The notes under the pieces are model-generated. The model had not been told where the DNA came from. It made no database searches and worked only from the letters and a program-made list of their open reading frames with translations. From the NCBI GenBank assembly GCA_038093975.1, contig JBBPTG010000389.1, forward strand, positions 1 to 17,300: a stretch of 17,300 bases of DNA, in the 5' to 3' direction. Shown here in pieces: positions 8,105 to 17,300 of this stretch. This DNA is from Chalciporus piperatus. Taxonomy: Eukaryota > Basidiomycota > Agaricomycetes > Boletales > Boletaceae. Position 1 is the stretch's first letter. Every line of letters begins with the position of its first letter. The position numbers were made by a program, and so were the translations under genes.

Positions 8105-9622
8105 AAGTAAACACAGACCGTCACGTGTCGTTGGACGCGACACCGATACGTAAGCCGCAAATCCTCCTTCTGCCAGATCTACCAATACCTTAAGCAGAGT
8201 TTTACCTTGGGCAGAATGACCTGTGACGGCAAACGCTGGTTGAATAGGAAGCTGATGGCGAGTCACACGAACGTTGGCCTTCGATCCATCACTGCACTCA
8301 ATGGTCGTCACGAATCTCCAACTCACGGGCACAATAGGGAAACATTTAGCCGGCAGTCGTGTCAGAGTGACTTTGGAGTCCGGAAATTCTGCTATCACGC
8401 ACGGAGCATGTATCAAACCAAGGGGACACGTCTTGGTGAAGATCTTCCTCACAAATCCTTGCGAGCCATTGGTGATCCCCAATTCGGTAGACAAATTGCG
8501 TGTTCGAAGTATGATGGGCATTCCCTCATATAGAGAAATTCGACCAGGCAGAGATTGCCCATTCTTCGCACCAGAAGAATCCAAGTCAAGAAGTCTGCGA
8601 CGTTCGGTCAAGTCGAACTTGCGCGTGTTGCATACATCCAAAGCCGAACAGGTGATCAACTTACTTTGCTTGGACCCGTCAACCGCACAGGTAACGTGCG
8701 CCTTCTTTTCGTTTAATGCCACACGGATATTGTTGGTAGGGACAATCGCGGCCGCGGTGAAATTGTCTACATCACCCATGTCAATGCCATCCACATTTTC
8801 TGGACCCTTGATTACCCGAGAATTGAAGAGGTCGACGTCTTCGTGAGTGCATTGTCGTGCGCGAAGGTTCCGTACTGCTTCACCATATTCTGGATCACCC
8901 TTCATGCGTTGTTGCTCCTCTAAAGTGACAACAGTATTCACCGTCTTCCATGCTAGCCGCCCCAACCTTTTTTTGATCTCATCCTCGGTCTGACCTGCGT
9001 ATGGCAATATTGGGGCGTATAACGGTGTACCTCCTACTGGTGGGTATTGGTAGAAATCTCCAGCAAATATGACAACGATCCCTCCAAACCAGTCATGTGG
9101 TCTCTCCTTCGCGAAGCGCAATGCATGGTCGATGTCGGCCAACAATTGTAGAGAAAGCAACGATGTTTCATCGGCGAGCATGTATTCGACGTTTTTCCAT
9201 TCGTCGCGAAGCGCCGTGCGGTTCTGAACTGTTACCAACACTGTATAGTCTTCCGAGCTCTCGCCAGGTTTGCGGTTTCCCTTTCCCTTGCCTTTACTCC
9301 TGATCTTAATACCCAAGCCTTTGTGTATCGTCATACCATCAATCAAGGACGCTGCCGAACCTGTCGGCGCCAAGAAACGTATCATATGCCCACACTGATA
9401 ATGAGTCATTACAGTTCTGACTGCACGCACGACATGGGTTTTACCCGTTCCACCTGGCCCCGTCATCAACATCAGGAAAAAACCTCTGTTCCCTATATCA
9501 CTCTTTGATGATATATGGAGGTATTTGATGATATATGTTACTATATGTGTCATATGGATCCAATGGCCAGAATGCAAAAGTCCCCTGTAAAATAGCACAA
9601 AATAGCACACAAAAAGTGCCAT
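8102..9622 (-). pseudogene. PIF1-family DNA helicase, 5'-truncated
   Basis: This is a superfamily 1B (PIF1/RRM3-type) ATP-dependent 5'-3' DNA helicase domain with a full motif set. Counting from the ATG at 9622: Walker A GPGGTGKT (55-62), motif Ia APTGSAASLIDGMTIH (85-100), motif II DE (151-152), motif III GDFYQYPPV (188-196), motif IV EEQQRM (235-240), ITNGSQG (383-389), GHSAQGKT (468-475) and YVSVSRPTTRDGL (491-503). Homologues carry a conserved Q-motif region before Walker A. Here the roughly 48 residues before it come from AT-rich, low-complexity DNA and look non-coding, so homology begins at about 9490. A TGA at 8102-8104 then ends the frame two residues after the SRPTTRDGLCLL block. Such helicases are carried by Helitron elements, but no Rep/HUH nuclease or Helitron terminus was found here, so an ordinary PIF1 relative is not excluded. 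Confidence 0.75.
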
Positions 9623-9884
9623 ATAGCATTATATAGTACCATATAGTAGGTGTTTTAACAGGACCAATGGCCTATGCTCAGCCTTGGCTTTTTGTGTCAG
9701 ATATGCACATGCGCACATATAGTGCTATCTGGAAATGTCCAAATGTAATCTGGGACTTTTCCTTTTGTCACCATTCTTCACTCTTTGTACTCATTTGTCA
9801 CACATTTAGAACGGGGAAAACGTGATTCATTTGCAGCGGCCCAAAACCAGCCCAAAAACAGAAAACAAATTACAGCAGCTACAA
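9480..9884. other. AT-rich junction between the helicase relic and the DUF6532 gene
   Basis: From about 9490 to 9660 the sequence is rich in tatatg/catatag words, with two copies of tttgatgatatatg (9502-9515 and 9526-9539) and aaaatagcaca repeated in tandem near 9590. The nonamer aaaagtccc (9576-9584) is matched by its inverse gggactttt (9752-9760), bounding about 185 bp like a small inverted-repeat element. A ggaccaatggcct/ggatccaatggcc pair lies 9555-9567 and 9661-9673. From about 9770 the sequence is probably the 3' untranslated region of the neighbouring gene. No gene was found. Confidence 0.4.
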
Positions 9885-11681
9885 CTAAGCAGGAGGAGTG
9901 TTTGGAGCTGTATCCCCAGCCGTAGATTCAGTCGTAGATTGGCCCTTGGCCTTCGCCTCAAGGCTTGCAAAGTCAAAGATGTGGTCAGTGGATGTTGAGG
10001 GAGCGATGCTGAAAATAAGGAGATGAAAAAAAAATCAGATACATAACAATAATGAGAATGAAACACAGTCATACCCAGTCTCCTCCTGGATCCTGCTTTG
10101 AAGTTGTTTCAGGTATGTTGGAGACTTTGCCTGGAACGCCTTTAACATGCCCATATAGGTTTGCCATCTATTACCAGGGTGTAGAGCGTCCAGCCCATCA
10201 GATGTTTTGGTAAATTACAAAAAAAACTTACTTGGTTTTGAACAATGTATCGTTGAACTCCAGAGTGGTGCCGGTTCCTATGCTAGTGAGCACACGGTTA
10301 ACCTGTCAAGTCCATTGTCAGTATGTGAACTGAGAAATTGTCGAGACCTACCGCGGTTGCCACCAGGGCCATCTGACAAATGGGAGCATTGAGGAAAGGA
10401 TTGGTCGCAGTGGATCCGTATCGTTGACCCTCTGCATGGTGTCCCCACTACTGCGCCTTGATGAGCTGACCTATGATAGGATGGCCCCAAGGCTGATCAT
10501 CATCACAGGTGCGTTCCTAGTATCTTCATATTCAGAGGAAACTCTGAGAAGACGAGTGAGTCACTTACCTTGATTTTGATCCCGCTGTGCAGCATCTTAT
10601 GCCCATCCACCAACCACCTCACCGCATCCACCAACTCATCTCCTTTGAGTCCCCCGGGAAGTCCATATGCATGAGGAACCGCAATCCTTGCCTTGTTGAT
10701 GAGCTCGCCACGTATTTGGGTCACTCCCCCCCAACACTAGGAAAGAAAATTAGTATTTCAGCGTCAATGACAATAATGCTTACATAGTCCACAAGCTTTT
10801 TCTTCTTCTTGAGGTCGCCGTCCAGCTCCTTGAGGAGGCCGTTGAGTAGCTTGTCAGGCCTGGCTGCCTCCACAACTGCCTTCCAACACAACTCCTCCTT
10901 CTCCATGGCTGATGGAAAGGCATCAGTGACCGAGGTATATCGGCGGATTAAACCATGGCCAAGCTTGGCTATGCGTTCGGAGCGCGGCGTATTGAAGGAA
11001 CCAAGGGTGACCTTGGAAGCCTTGCCTTGTCGACCGTCAGTGAAAGCAGGAGCGGTCTTTTCTTCTACCTTGGATACGACGACGATCTGTTAGGGAGAAG
11101 ATTGAATTAGCATCAACTTACAATCAATGAAAAAAAATACCTCGTCATCATTGCCGTCCACATTCTCAACAACATCCCCTCCCTCAAGTGAGTCAACGTC
11201 ATCTTTCTCCTGGTCCACTTCTTCATGTGGGCCTTCTGTTTGCTCGACACCAGGCTCTGGTCCCTTGGGGTCGTCCCAGAGGTCGTCGAGGGATGAGACG
11301 GCACCTTCGCGACGCAGCCTCTTTCTTGGTGGCTGGGTGGATGGAGGAGGGCTCTCATCGTCAGTGTCGACATCACCTCCTTCCTCCTCCTGCTCGCGAG
11401 CAAGCATTGATGCCGCCCTTTTGCGGCTAGCTAGATTATTCAGAGTAGTTAGCCGGCAGCGCGTACAGCTTCAATAGTGCATGCTTACCTTGCTTTTCCG
11501 CTTCGGCTTTGGCAGCCTCGACAGCCTTTCTTTTGGCCTCCAGCTCCTTTAACATTTTGACCTCAGAGGCGGTGAGAGCGGGCAAAGCATCCTTGGACGC
11601 AGTTTTGCTTTTCTTACCGCCTTTTGACCCCTTGGGGAGCGGGGAGGCAGCGTGTTTTTGACTTCTTGTAGTCAGAGCCAT
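9885..11681 (-). pseudogene. DUF6532 protein gene, 8 exons, with one in-frame TAG
   Basis: DUF6532 is a fungal domain without known function. The model is exons 11489-11681, 11141-11430, 11087 excluded so 10784-11086, 10569-10736, 10352-10516, 10232-10302, 10075-10167 and 9885-10008. Introns are 47-66 bp and phase is kept at all seven junctions (1,407 nt, 469 codons). The start is the ATG at 11681 (MALTTRSQKH). Residues 1-160 are charged and probably disordered, with a Lys/Glu/Ala helix at 40-65, a possible nuclear signal PPRKRLRRE at 98-106 and an acidic stretch at 125-161. The DUF6532-like part follows from about 200 to 425: RYTSVTDAFP, then CWKAVVEAARPDKLLNGLL, a YGLPGG turn, PWGHPIIGQLIKAQ, then ALVATAVNRVL and KSPTYLKQLQ. 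The TAG at 10448-10450 is codon 341 and falls inside the domain, while clear coding sequence with good splice sites follows it. It is therefore either a recent pseudogene or a truncated 340-residue protein. Confidence 0.72.
10448..10450 (-). other. In-frame TAG in the DUF6532 domain
   Basis: The local reading is GCG CAG TAG TGG GGA. Coding continues for 128 further codons over four exons. A change from TGG (adding a second Trp beside the existing one) or from CAG would be a single transition. Only an unusually long 121-bp intron would remove it, and that would also delete the conserved PWGHPIIGQLI segment. Confidence 0.75.
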
Positions 11682-11931
11682 GGGGTTTTTGTTTCTAGTG
11701 AGTGCGATGGTGAAAGAAGAGGATGAAGGGGTGAAGAAAAACCAGTCCCCTACCTTGAACTTTGAACTTTGTACTTCGGCAATCTGGGATCCACCCGGTT
11801 CTGGATCGCCGTCAACTTCGCGATCTGCAGCCCTCATGCTCACATCGAGCTTCTGTTCGCTGATTAATCCATCACATTATTAGCAGTACCATTTACAAAT
11901 AGGGAGGGATTAAGGAAAGCCTACGATAACT

Positions 11932-14483
11932 CTAATGGAAAAACTCGTTTGGACCCCAACCATTCTCCCTTTCTAACCAACGATTGAACGCCCTGTCACT
12001 CTGTAATACAAAGGAAGCCCGGGTGCCGTTGTAATGAAGATTGTAGTGGGTCGTCCCGTCTGACTGGAAAGCAGCCCAGTCGCCATTGCCCATCTCGATC
12101 ACTAACCCGGGCTCACGAAGGGCCAGCGCCCCACCCTGGAATTGTCCTATGACCAATACCGCGCAAAGATTCTTGTCGCCGACATCGCGATGGCCCTGGG
12201 TACATACATTGATGTTGAGAACGAATGAGGGAAAGGGCGCCACCAGACTGCCCGGCTGACCAGGTAGTGAGTCGAGGACCTGCACCATTGCCTGGTACTC
12301 TGCAGGTAAATGAATGCGCATCTGAAAGCTAGTTCCAGCACTCTTCCGCCCAATGTGAAGACTTGCAAGACTTACCACCTCTTCAATCCACATGAAAACG
12401 TCCTTGAACGCGGCGCTCAGATCGTCGTACAGTTTCTGATGTTTCTCGAAATCCTGCGACATGTACGGGAGGTACTGTGAAGTATTCGCACGAGATGCTT
12501 GGACTCTTTTCAACTGATGGGGATGCTTGTCCGTTGGAGCGCCGTCCCCCTGGTTGTGGTCAAGGATTAACTGAGGTCAAACACAGAGCAGATTTGTGAT
12601 CACTTACATTCGTCGCATACCGATTGTACCACGAGAAGTGGAGGCATCTGAAAGGGTGGAGATCCCGGCTGTCGCGGGACGCCAGAGTGTTGTCATTCCC
12701 CAGGCAAGCGACAAGTTTTGCTATGAGGGTGGTCTTCAGATGTTCAGGCATGGCGTTGCAAACAAACGCCATCAGCGACCCATCCGAGTTACGAATGTTC
12801 AATGCTCTACTCGGGAGCCACTCAGAAAAAGGACGAGCACTTCGTTACAGTCAACTTACCCTTGGAACGATGCGGTGGGCAACCGGATGTATGAATTCGG
12901 GTCTTTCTTGCATCCGTCCTTATAGAACTCATCGAGCTAAAGCAAGGATGGTCAGTTCCTCGCATCGAACGGTATCGAACATAGCGGGAAAGACTCACCA
13001 ATACCACAAGGTGCGCCGCATTCTCAGCTGCAACTCCCTTTGACGCCGCTTCACGTTCTGCATCAGTCCATCGAGCATTTTCGTTTCTATCTGAAGGACA
13101 AGGATTGGGTTGGTGACCTGCTGCTTGGCGATCGTAACTGGTATGAATCTCTTGAACTTGATACTGGTGGGATGGATGGGTAGGTGGCGGCGTCGCCATC
13201 GGCGTGGGCAATGAGGAGGCTCCGATGAGGATAGTGGGCATGGAGCTGCCGCAGATTGTTATCAGCGGAAGATTGAGCTTGTCTAACCACGAGGCCCAAA
13301 TGCGTCTATTTCGTGTTGAAAGAGTAAATGACCTGGAGCTAGAATTAGCTTCATGCCCGCGTCATATACAGACTGGGCTTACCTCATTTTCAGTTGCTCG
13401 AACAACTTGTCCGACGCCTGCAGGTCAGTACAATCTAGAGCGTCAAAGCCCTCAACGATGAGCTCAAGAGGTAGCGTTTTTCGCATCTGGGTGACTGTGG
13501 ATAAGATGCGCCGAGTTAAATCGGCACCTAGGCAGCAAAATGAGTCAAAACGTTAAAAGGGTGTACTTGCTCACTCACTTTCCTGCGCGCCTTCTGGCCT
13601 TCTCAACCTTTCACCGATGCTAGAAATAGTAGTGTGAGGAACTTTGGCTATTTCCCAACGTAGATCAAGCCCAGCAATCAGCAGAAGGAGATAGACAGAA
13701 CCCCCGCAGGCCAGTCGTGCAAACTTCTTGCCAATCGACAGCCAGTCTCTGAATGTACGGGGCTCAGGACGACTGGGAAGGGTTGCGACATGTGCATCAT
13801 AAACGTCATCGCTGGTGGCCTTAGGCCCCATCGATGTTAGCAAGCTAAGCAAGAAGTGCGTGAGTGAGATTGGAGACTCAGAGACTGGCCCGCCTACCTT
13901 TGACACTTGAACGCCAACTGGATGGTTGAGAGCATCATAATGAATCCCTGGCCCACCTCCTTACTGCGAATGGTAGCACAACGGAGAATGATGGCGGAGA
14001 GGTGTCGAGAATCCCCTCGGCGTAGGCTTAGCAAGGTGTTTGCATCCTGAACAGATCGCATCCAAGCTTGGGGATTATGGGAGGGAGAATCAAAGCTGGG
14101 CACAGCCAGCCGTGCCAGGAAACTGTTAGCCTGCTGGTTGGAGGGGGAGCGCGGCTGAGATTCGTAGGGAACGAACTCCCATTCTTGAGGTTGTGCTGCA
14201 GCTTGAAAAACGATGCCGTTTCGATGGCAGGGTTGTTGGGCCTGGGGAGCTGGCTGGGGAGCATACCCTGGAGCGGGCCCTGCCTCTGCGACAGCGGCAA
14301 TGTTCACGTGGTTATCTCAGGAAACTGCGATGAATATGATAAATTGAACTTACCTGTAACGGTCGCCCACTCCTGAAAGCGGGCTTGGAGCCGCAATGAG
14401 GGCTCAGATGGGGGCAGAGCCCGTAAGCCCTCCAATATGAGGCTTATCTCGGCCGTAGACAAGCTGCCAGCGCTGGCCTGCAT
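11932..14483 (-). CDS. 2-oxoglutarate/Fe(II) dioxygenase-domain protein, nine exons, 701 aa (possibly TET/JBP-like)
   Basis: The model is exons 14354-14483, 13898-14285, 13579-13844, 13383-13527, 12999-13332, 12860-12936, 12608-12809, 12376-12549 and 11932-12321. Introns are 50-68 bp and the phase closes exactly (2,106 nt). Start is the ATG at 14483; TGA lies in frame just upstream beside an acceptor-like ttgacag, so an extra 5' exon is possible. Residues 1-310 are helical and unrecognised. A Pro/Gln/Ser-rich linker (about 335-390) follows. Residues about 430-572 include HFSWYNRY and APTDKHPHQLK. The catalytic end carries HRD (H616, D618), GQFQGGAL (631-638), and H664 with R673 in the H...RxS pattern. 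These are the iron and 2-oxoglutarate ligands of a double-stranded beta-helix dioxygenase. Fungal TET/JBP enzymes oxidise 5-methylcytosine; that substrate is only a hypothesis. Uncertain spots are the acceptor of intron 4 (13333 or about 13306) and whether an intron with branch ctgataac hides in exon 5. Confidence 0.68.
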
Positions 14484-14980
14484 AGGATCCGAAACCTGTC
14501 AAGAAAGAGTCAACAGGCGCAACGGGAATAAGCGAAACAAACTGCGATAAGCGATAGCCAAACAACTTCAACTGTTTGCTCCGCTTAACCTTTACAGCAA
14601 CTTGAACTCGTTCCTTTCTGGTCTTTTCCAGCTCCTTCCTAATATGGGCTGGGCGAATATTCGCCTAGCCCATATTTGGCAATCCACCTGAGGTTCGAAC
14701 AAACCGTAGCAGTAGCCCCATTCCCTGCAAGTCCTTGGGGCGAGGTCGAGAGAGGTTGGGAGCAAGCTCGGCCAGAGAGCTTCGCTATCTAAACGGAGGG
14801 ATAGGTTTCCGCGTCGTATACGTCACAACGAGATGTGCCTGTTGGTTGGCGGGAGGTAGAGCTGTCATCGATCAGTACTCAGTTTGGGTACTTGTCAACG
14901 GTGGTGTGACATGTGACGGGCTGTCCATGTCATCCTCGAGGCGGCCTGCGCGTTGCGCGTGTGTGGGAAGAGAGCATGAA
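14484..14980. other. Divergent intergenic region between the dioxygenase and kinase genes
   Basis: About 500 bases separate the minus-strand dioxygenase start from the first plausible exon of the plus-strand kinase gene. Apart from the palindrome at 14641-14676 no specific site is recognised. A minus-strand frame without ATG is open across about 14405-14665 in a different frame from the dioxygenase exon; I do not take it as coding. Confidence 0.5.
14641..14676. repeat. 36-bp near-perfect palindrome
   Basis: Two 18-base halves (aatatgggctgggcgaat and attcgcctagcccatatt) are inverse complements except for one mismatch. The core ggcgaatattcgcc is a perfect 14-bp palindrome. It sits 158 bases upstream of the dioxygenase start and about 340 upstream of the first possible exon on the plus strand. 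It could be a binding site for a dimeric regulator, a DNA cruciform, or the remnant of two abutting transposon ends. Confidence 0.85.
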
Positions 14981-15291
14981 ATGAATGAAGTCCTTCAAGT
15001 TTCTCCCAGCCCTAGCGGTCACTATGCCCGGTAAGTACAATACTACTATAACCTATTCATCACCATTGATCTTACCTTGTTTTGGGTTAGGCTGCGCCTG
15101 GGCTGCATGGCGTTCACAGCAGGGCGTTTGCAGCCGCAGGAACTTGACCCACACCGGCTACGCCTTGCGACCATCCTCTTCCTTTCCCCCATTGTTCAAA
15201 CGCTCCTCTGCTTTGTGAGTCTCGCTTACAGACTTTGACAAACATTTGAGTTTCATCTTGCGGTTTCAGCTTGAAGGGTGGGAAAATTTGA
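14981..15291 (+). other. Candidate spliced 5' leader or extra N-terminal exons of the kinase gene
   Basis: Two good introns lie here: 15031-15090 (gtaagt...ggttag, 60 bp) and 15215-15269 (gtgagt...tttcag, 55 bp). Two readings are possible. From the ATG at 14985 the spliced frame gives a 63-residue peptide ending at TGA near 15291 (MKSFKFLPALAVTMP start, weakly signal-peptide-like). From the ATG at 14981 the spliced frame stays open and joins the FunK1 frame through 15363, adding about 90 residues. The splice sites suggest real transcription; which frame is translated cannot be decided from sequence. Confidence 0.35.
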
Positions 15292-15362
15292 ACCCTTCAT
15301 GGCCGCGTCAGCGCTGTTACCCGCCGACTCCAACTCGAAGTCTCCACCCGCCACTTCGGAAA

Positions 15363-17300
15363 ATGACATATTCCCCCGCTCAACATTCAATGCAAGTAGC
15401 GTCAGCCGAACTAATTTCATAAATCTTGCTGATGTATAAATTCTACATAGCTTGGATCATTTATGCCTCCCTTCGACGGCGGTGTCTGCGGCTTCCAGCA
15501 CTCAGTATTGGACGACCTTACGAAACCTAAGAAATCACATATGTCTCCAACCCTCCTGCCAATCAATCATTTCTTTCCCACTGCTCCGTCTTTTAGAGTT
15601 GAGCTACCCGTTATTGAGGGCATCCTGCAGTATTTGGAGGGGCGGGGTTTCTACGACTCGGAGAAGAAGAAATGGCAAATTGACAAAGTCAAAGGCAGCA
15701 ACTCAGAAGCACGCTGGGCGTCGCTGTTCAACGCGGTAAGGCCACCTCCTAATCCACTATTCTGATCTTTGTTAACGGTCAATGGCTCAGTTGACTGAAG
15801 CTGCGATGGTTCGTGAGCCATCCCACTTTCCGCTGGAGAATTATAAGTGGCTTTCGCACGAAGCACACCTCATTGAGGGCACACGCAGACCAGATGTCAT
15901 CCTGGTGCCACATGGGCAAGAACCCCCTTACTACATGAGCACCGTCCTCACCTACATTGAAATCAAGAGCTCCGGCTCAGAATTCAATATTCAGACGGCC
16001 ACAAGCCAACTCCAACAGGCTGCTGGCCTTATCACCAACTCTCAGATCAATCGCTCTTTTTTCCTTGGAGGGATGCTCTGCGATGGGAACCTCAGACTTG
16101 CGCTCCACTACCGGGATAATCCCTTCTACTCCGCGTTTCTCAACATCCACGAAGATCCCACGACTTTCATCCAAACGATTCTAGCCCTCAGTACTGGGCG
16201 CAGCGCTCATCTTGGCTTTGACCCTGCCTTCTTGCTTCATAAAGAGCAATCGAAGGACAACCCCAAGACATCCATCCATCGCTATAGGCTCAGCCTGCAG
16301 TTGCCAAAGTCAGCCGAACCCCTCCACTTGATCCTCTCGTCGGCAATGTACTACAGGAGTATAGGCTTGGCAGGCAAGGGAAGCAAGGTCGCCGTTGGCT
16401 ATGACCAAGATAACTCCAAGCGCTTCTTCGCCCTCAAAGAGACTTTCCTCTATCCCAAGGGGCCCACCGATATCAAGTCGCAAGAACTTTACCTGGAACG
16501 AGCGAATCAAGCCAAAGCGAGGACGAAGGAGGAAGAAGAAATTTTTGGCGCCGCAGATAAATTGGAGATCTGGAAGGATAACCTTGCTACTGATGCTACC
16601 TCAAAATGGGGCAAACTCTATCTCCGCGGTAACCCGATCGTGCTCTTTGCTGAGGCTGTCCGGGTCAACTACAACGGGCCAATGCAGGAGGATTCTGTTT
16701 CCACTGTCGTTGAAAGGTTCAAGAATTTCCCTTCGACCGAGGCTCTTGAACACCGCACACACTACCGGACTGTGACAGAGACAGTGGGTGTAAGTCTGAA
16801 TTGGTTTTCCTGTCGATGGGAAATGATCAATGGCATGATGTGCGCTGTGGCAGGTGAGCTTCCTGCTGGCTTGCCGCGCTACTACAGGGCTGACGGTTTG
16901 CGGTAGGCCATTTTAACTTGCTGTCAAGAGATCTCCTCCACAACAACCCCAGCGAGTCCAACGTCTGGTGGGCCATCAATAATCCTCTTGACGAGAAGCA
17001 AGTTGTTCCCGATTGGCCCACTATGGGCATCGAAGGGCCTCCCGACCCTCGACGTTACCCGAAACGCTCCGCTCTCCTCGGGGATTTGGGTATGGCGATA
17101 GACCTACAGAAACCCGAAGAGTACCGATGCACGGGGATCACGGTAAGTCTGTCAAGTATCTGGCAGAAATATGTGTGGCTCATTCACTTCGCTTGATAGG
17201 GTACCTATCCGTTTCTCGCATCTGAATTGTACTCCGACCTTGCAATCAATGGGAAAGTGCAACGCCAGGCTTGGCATGACCTTGAAGGCCTGTTTTGGGT
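15363..17300 (+). CDS. FunK1 fungal-type protein kinase, 3'-partial
   Basis: FunK1 kinases are a protein-kinase-like family expanded in mushrooms; substrates are unknown. The model is exons 15363-15395, 15451-15735, 15791-16853, 16907-17142 and 17200 to the window end, with introns of 55, 55, 53 and 57 bp, all in phase; 572 residues are visible. The ATG at 15363 is the first in frame with a good context; the ATG at 15463 in exon 2 is an alternative. Residues 107-256 form the typical N-terminal region (TRRPDVILVP, TYIEIKSSGSEF, GFDPAFLLH). The kinase part starts near 297 with GLAGKGSKVAVGYD, then ALKE (K322 as candidate ATP-binding lysine), TETVGVSLNWFS, the catalytic loop SRDLLHNN (D469, N474), GDLG in place of DFG (D520), and GTYPFLASEL at 540-549 with HDLEGLFWV just before the edge. 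The usual HRD histidine is Ser here. Asp, Asn and Lys are kept, so activity remains possible. Confidence 0.85.

Noticed and set aside
10448..10568. A 121-bp intron removing the TAG from the DUF6532 gene
   Set aside because: Twice the length of the other introns, and it would delete PWGHPIIGQLI, which looks like conserved domain sequence.
12571..12607. 37-bp version of the intron between the seventh and eighth exons of the dioxygenase gene
   Set aside because: Also in phase, but shorter than every other intron here; the acceptor at 12550 gives 58 bp and the better junction YATN-GDGAPTDKHPH.
14405..14665. Minus-strand open frame without ATG over the dioxygenase start region (KELEKTRKERVQVAVKVK type)
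   Set aside because: No start codon, it ends in a stop inside the first dioxygenase exon, and it overlaps that exon in another frame; no splice site links it to a gene.
14680..14710. tRNA or SINE signal from ggttcgaac
   Set aside because: It resembles a B box, but the flanks do not form a T-arm stem and no A box lies upstream.
16790..16853. Intron beginning at the gtaagt near 16790 in the kinase gene
   Set aside because: The sequence up to 16853 encodes VSLNWFS and AVAG, which joins in phase to HFNLLSRDLLHNN through a 53-bp intron at 16854-16906; splicing at 16790 would give a stop soon after the next acceptor.

Overview
The window looks like nuclear DNA of a mushroom-forming basidiomycete (Agaricomycetes). 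Every gene that can be assembled is split by many short introns (about 47 to 68 bp) with GTRNGY-type donors, CTRAY-like branch sites and YAG acceptors. The recognisable families, a FunK1 fungal-type protein kinase and a DUF6532 protein, are expanded in that group. The exon models were built by hand and checked by whether the reading phase is kept at every junction. Family names come from motif recognition only; no search was run.

Left part (1 to about 5,540): almost entirely repeats, with no supported gene. It holds a degenerate 8-10 bp 'tgactgg/ttactgg' satellite (about 117-600), a 1.3 kb unit bounded by inverted repeats of about 170 bp (645-821 and 1778-1943), a 20-bp array of 45 units kept strictly in register (1911-2810), and a 33-bp array of about 63 units (3061-5165). 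The long open frames over the two arrays follow from their sequence and period and are not good evidence for proteins.

Middle part (5,538 to about 9,620, minus strand): a five-exon gene of unknown family (294 aa), then a PIF1-type helicase followed in the same frame by a USP-like cysteine-peptidase domain. A single TGA separates the helicase from the peptidase. The helicase begins abruptly just before Walker A, next to AT-rich sequence, so it looks like the 5'-truncated relic of a mobile element (Helitron-like helicases are one possible source).

Right part (9,885 to 17,300): a DUF6532 gene (8 exons, minus) carrying one in-frame TAG; a nine-exon gene (minus, 701 aa) ending in a 2-oxoglutarate/Fe(II) dioxygenase domain, possibly TET/JBP-like; a 36-bp near-perfect palindrome in the divergent intergenic region; and a FunK1 kinase gene (plus) that runs off the right edge.

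The genes do not form an obvious pathway. The picture is an accessory, repeat-rich, transposon-marked stretch carrying members of lineage-expanded fungal families, some of them decaying.
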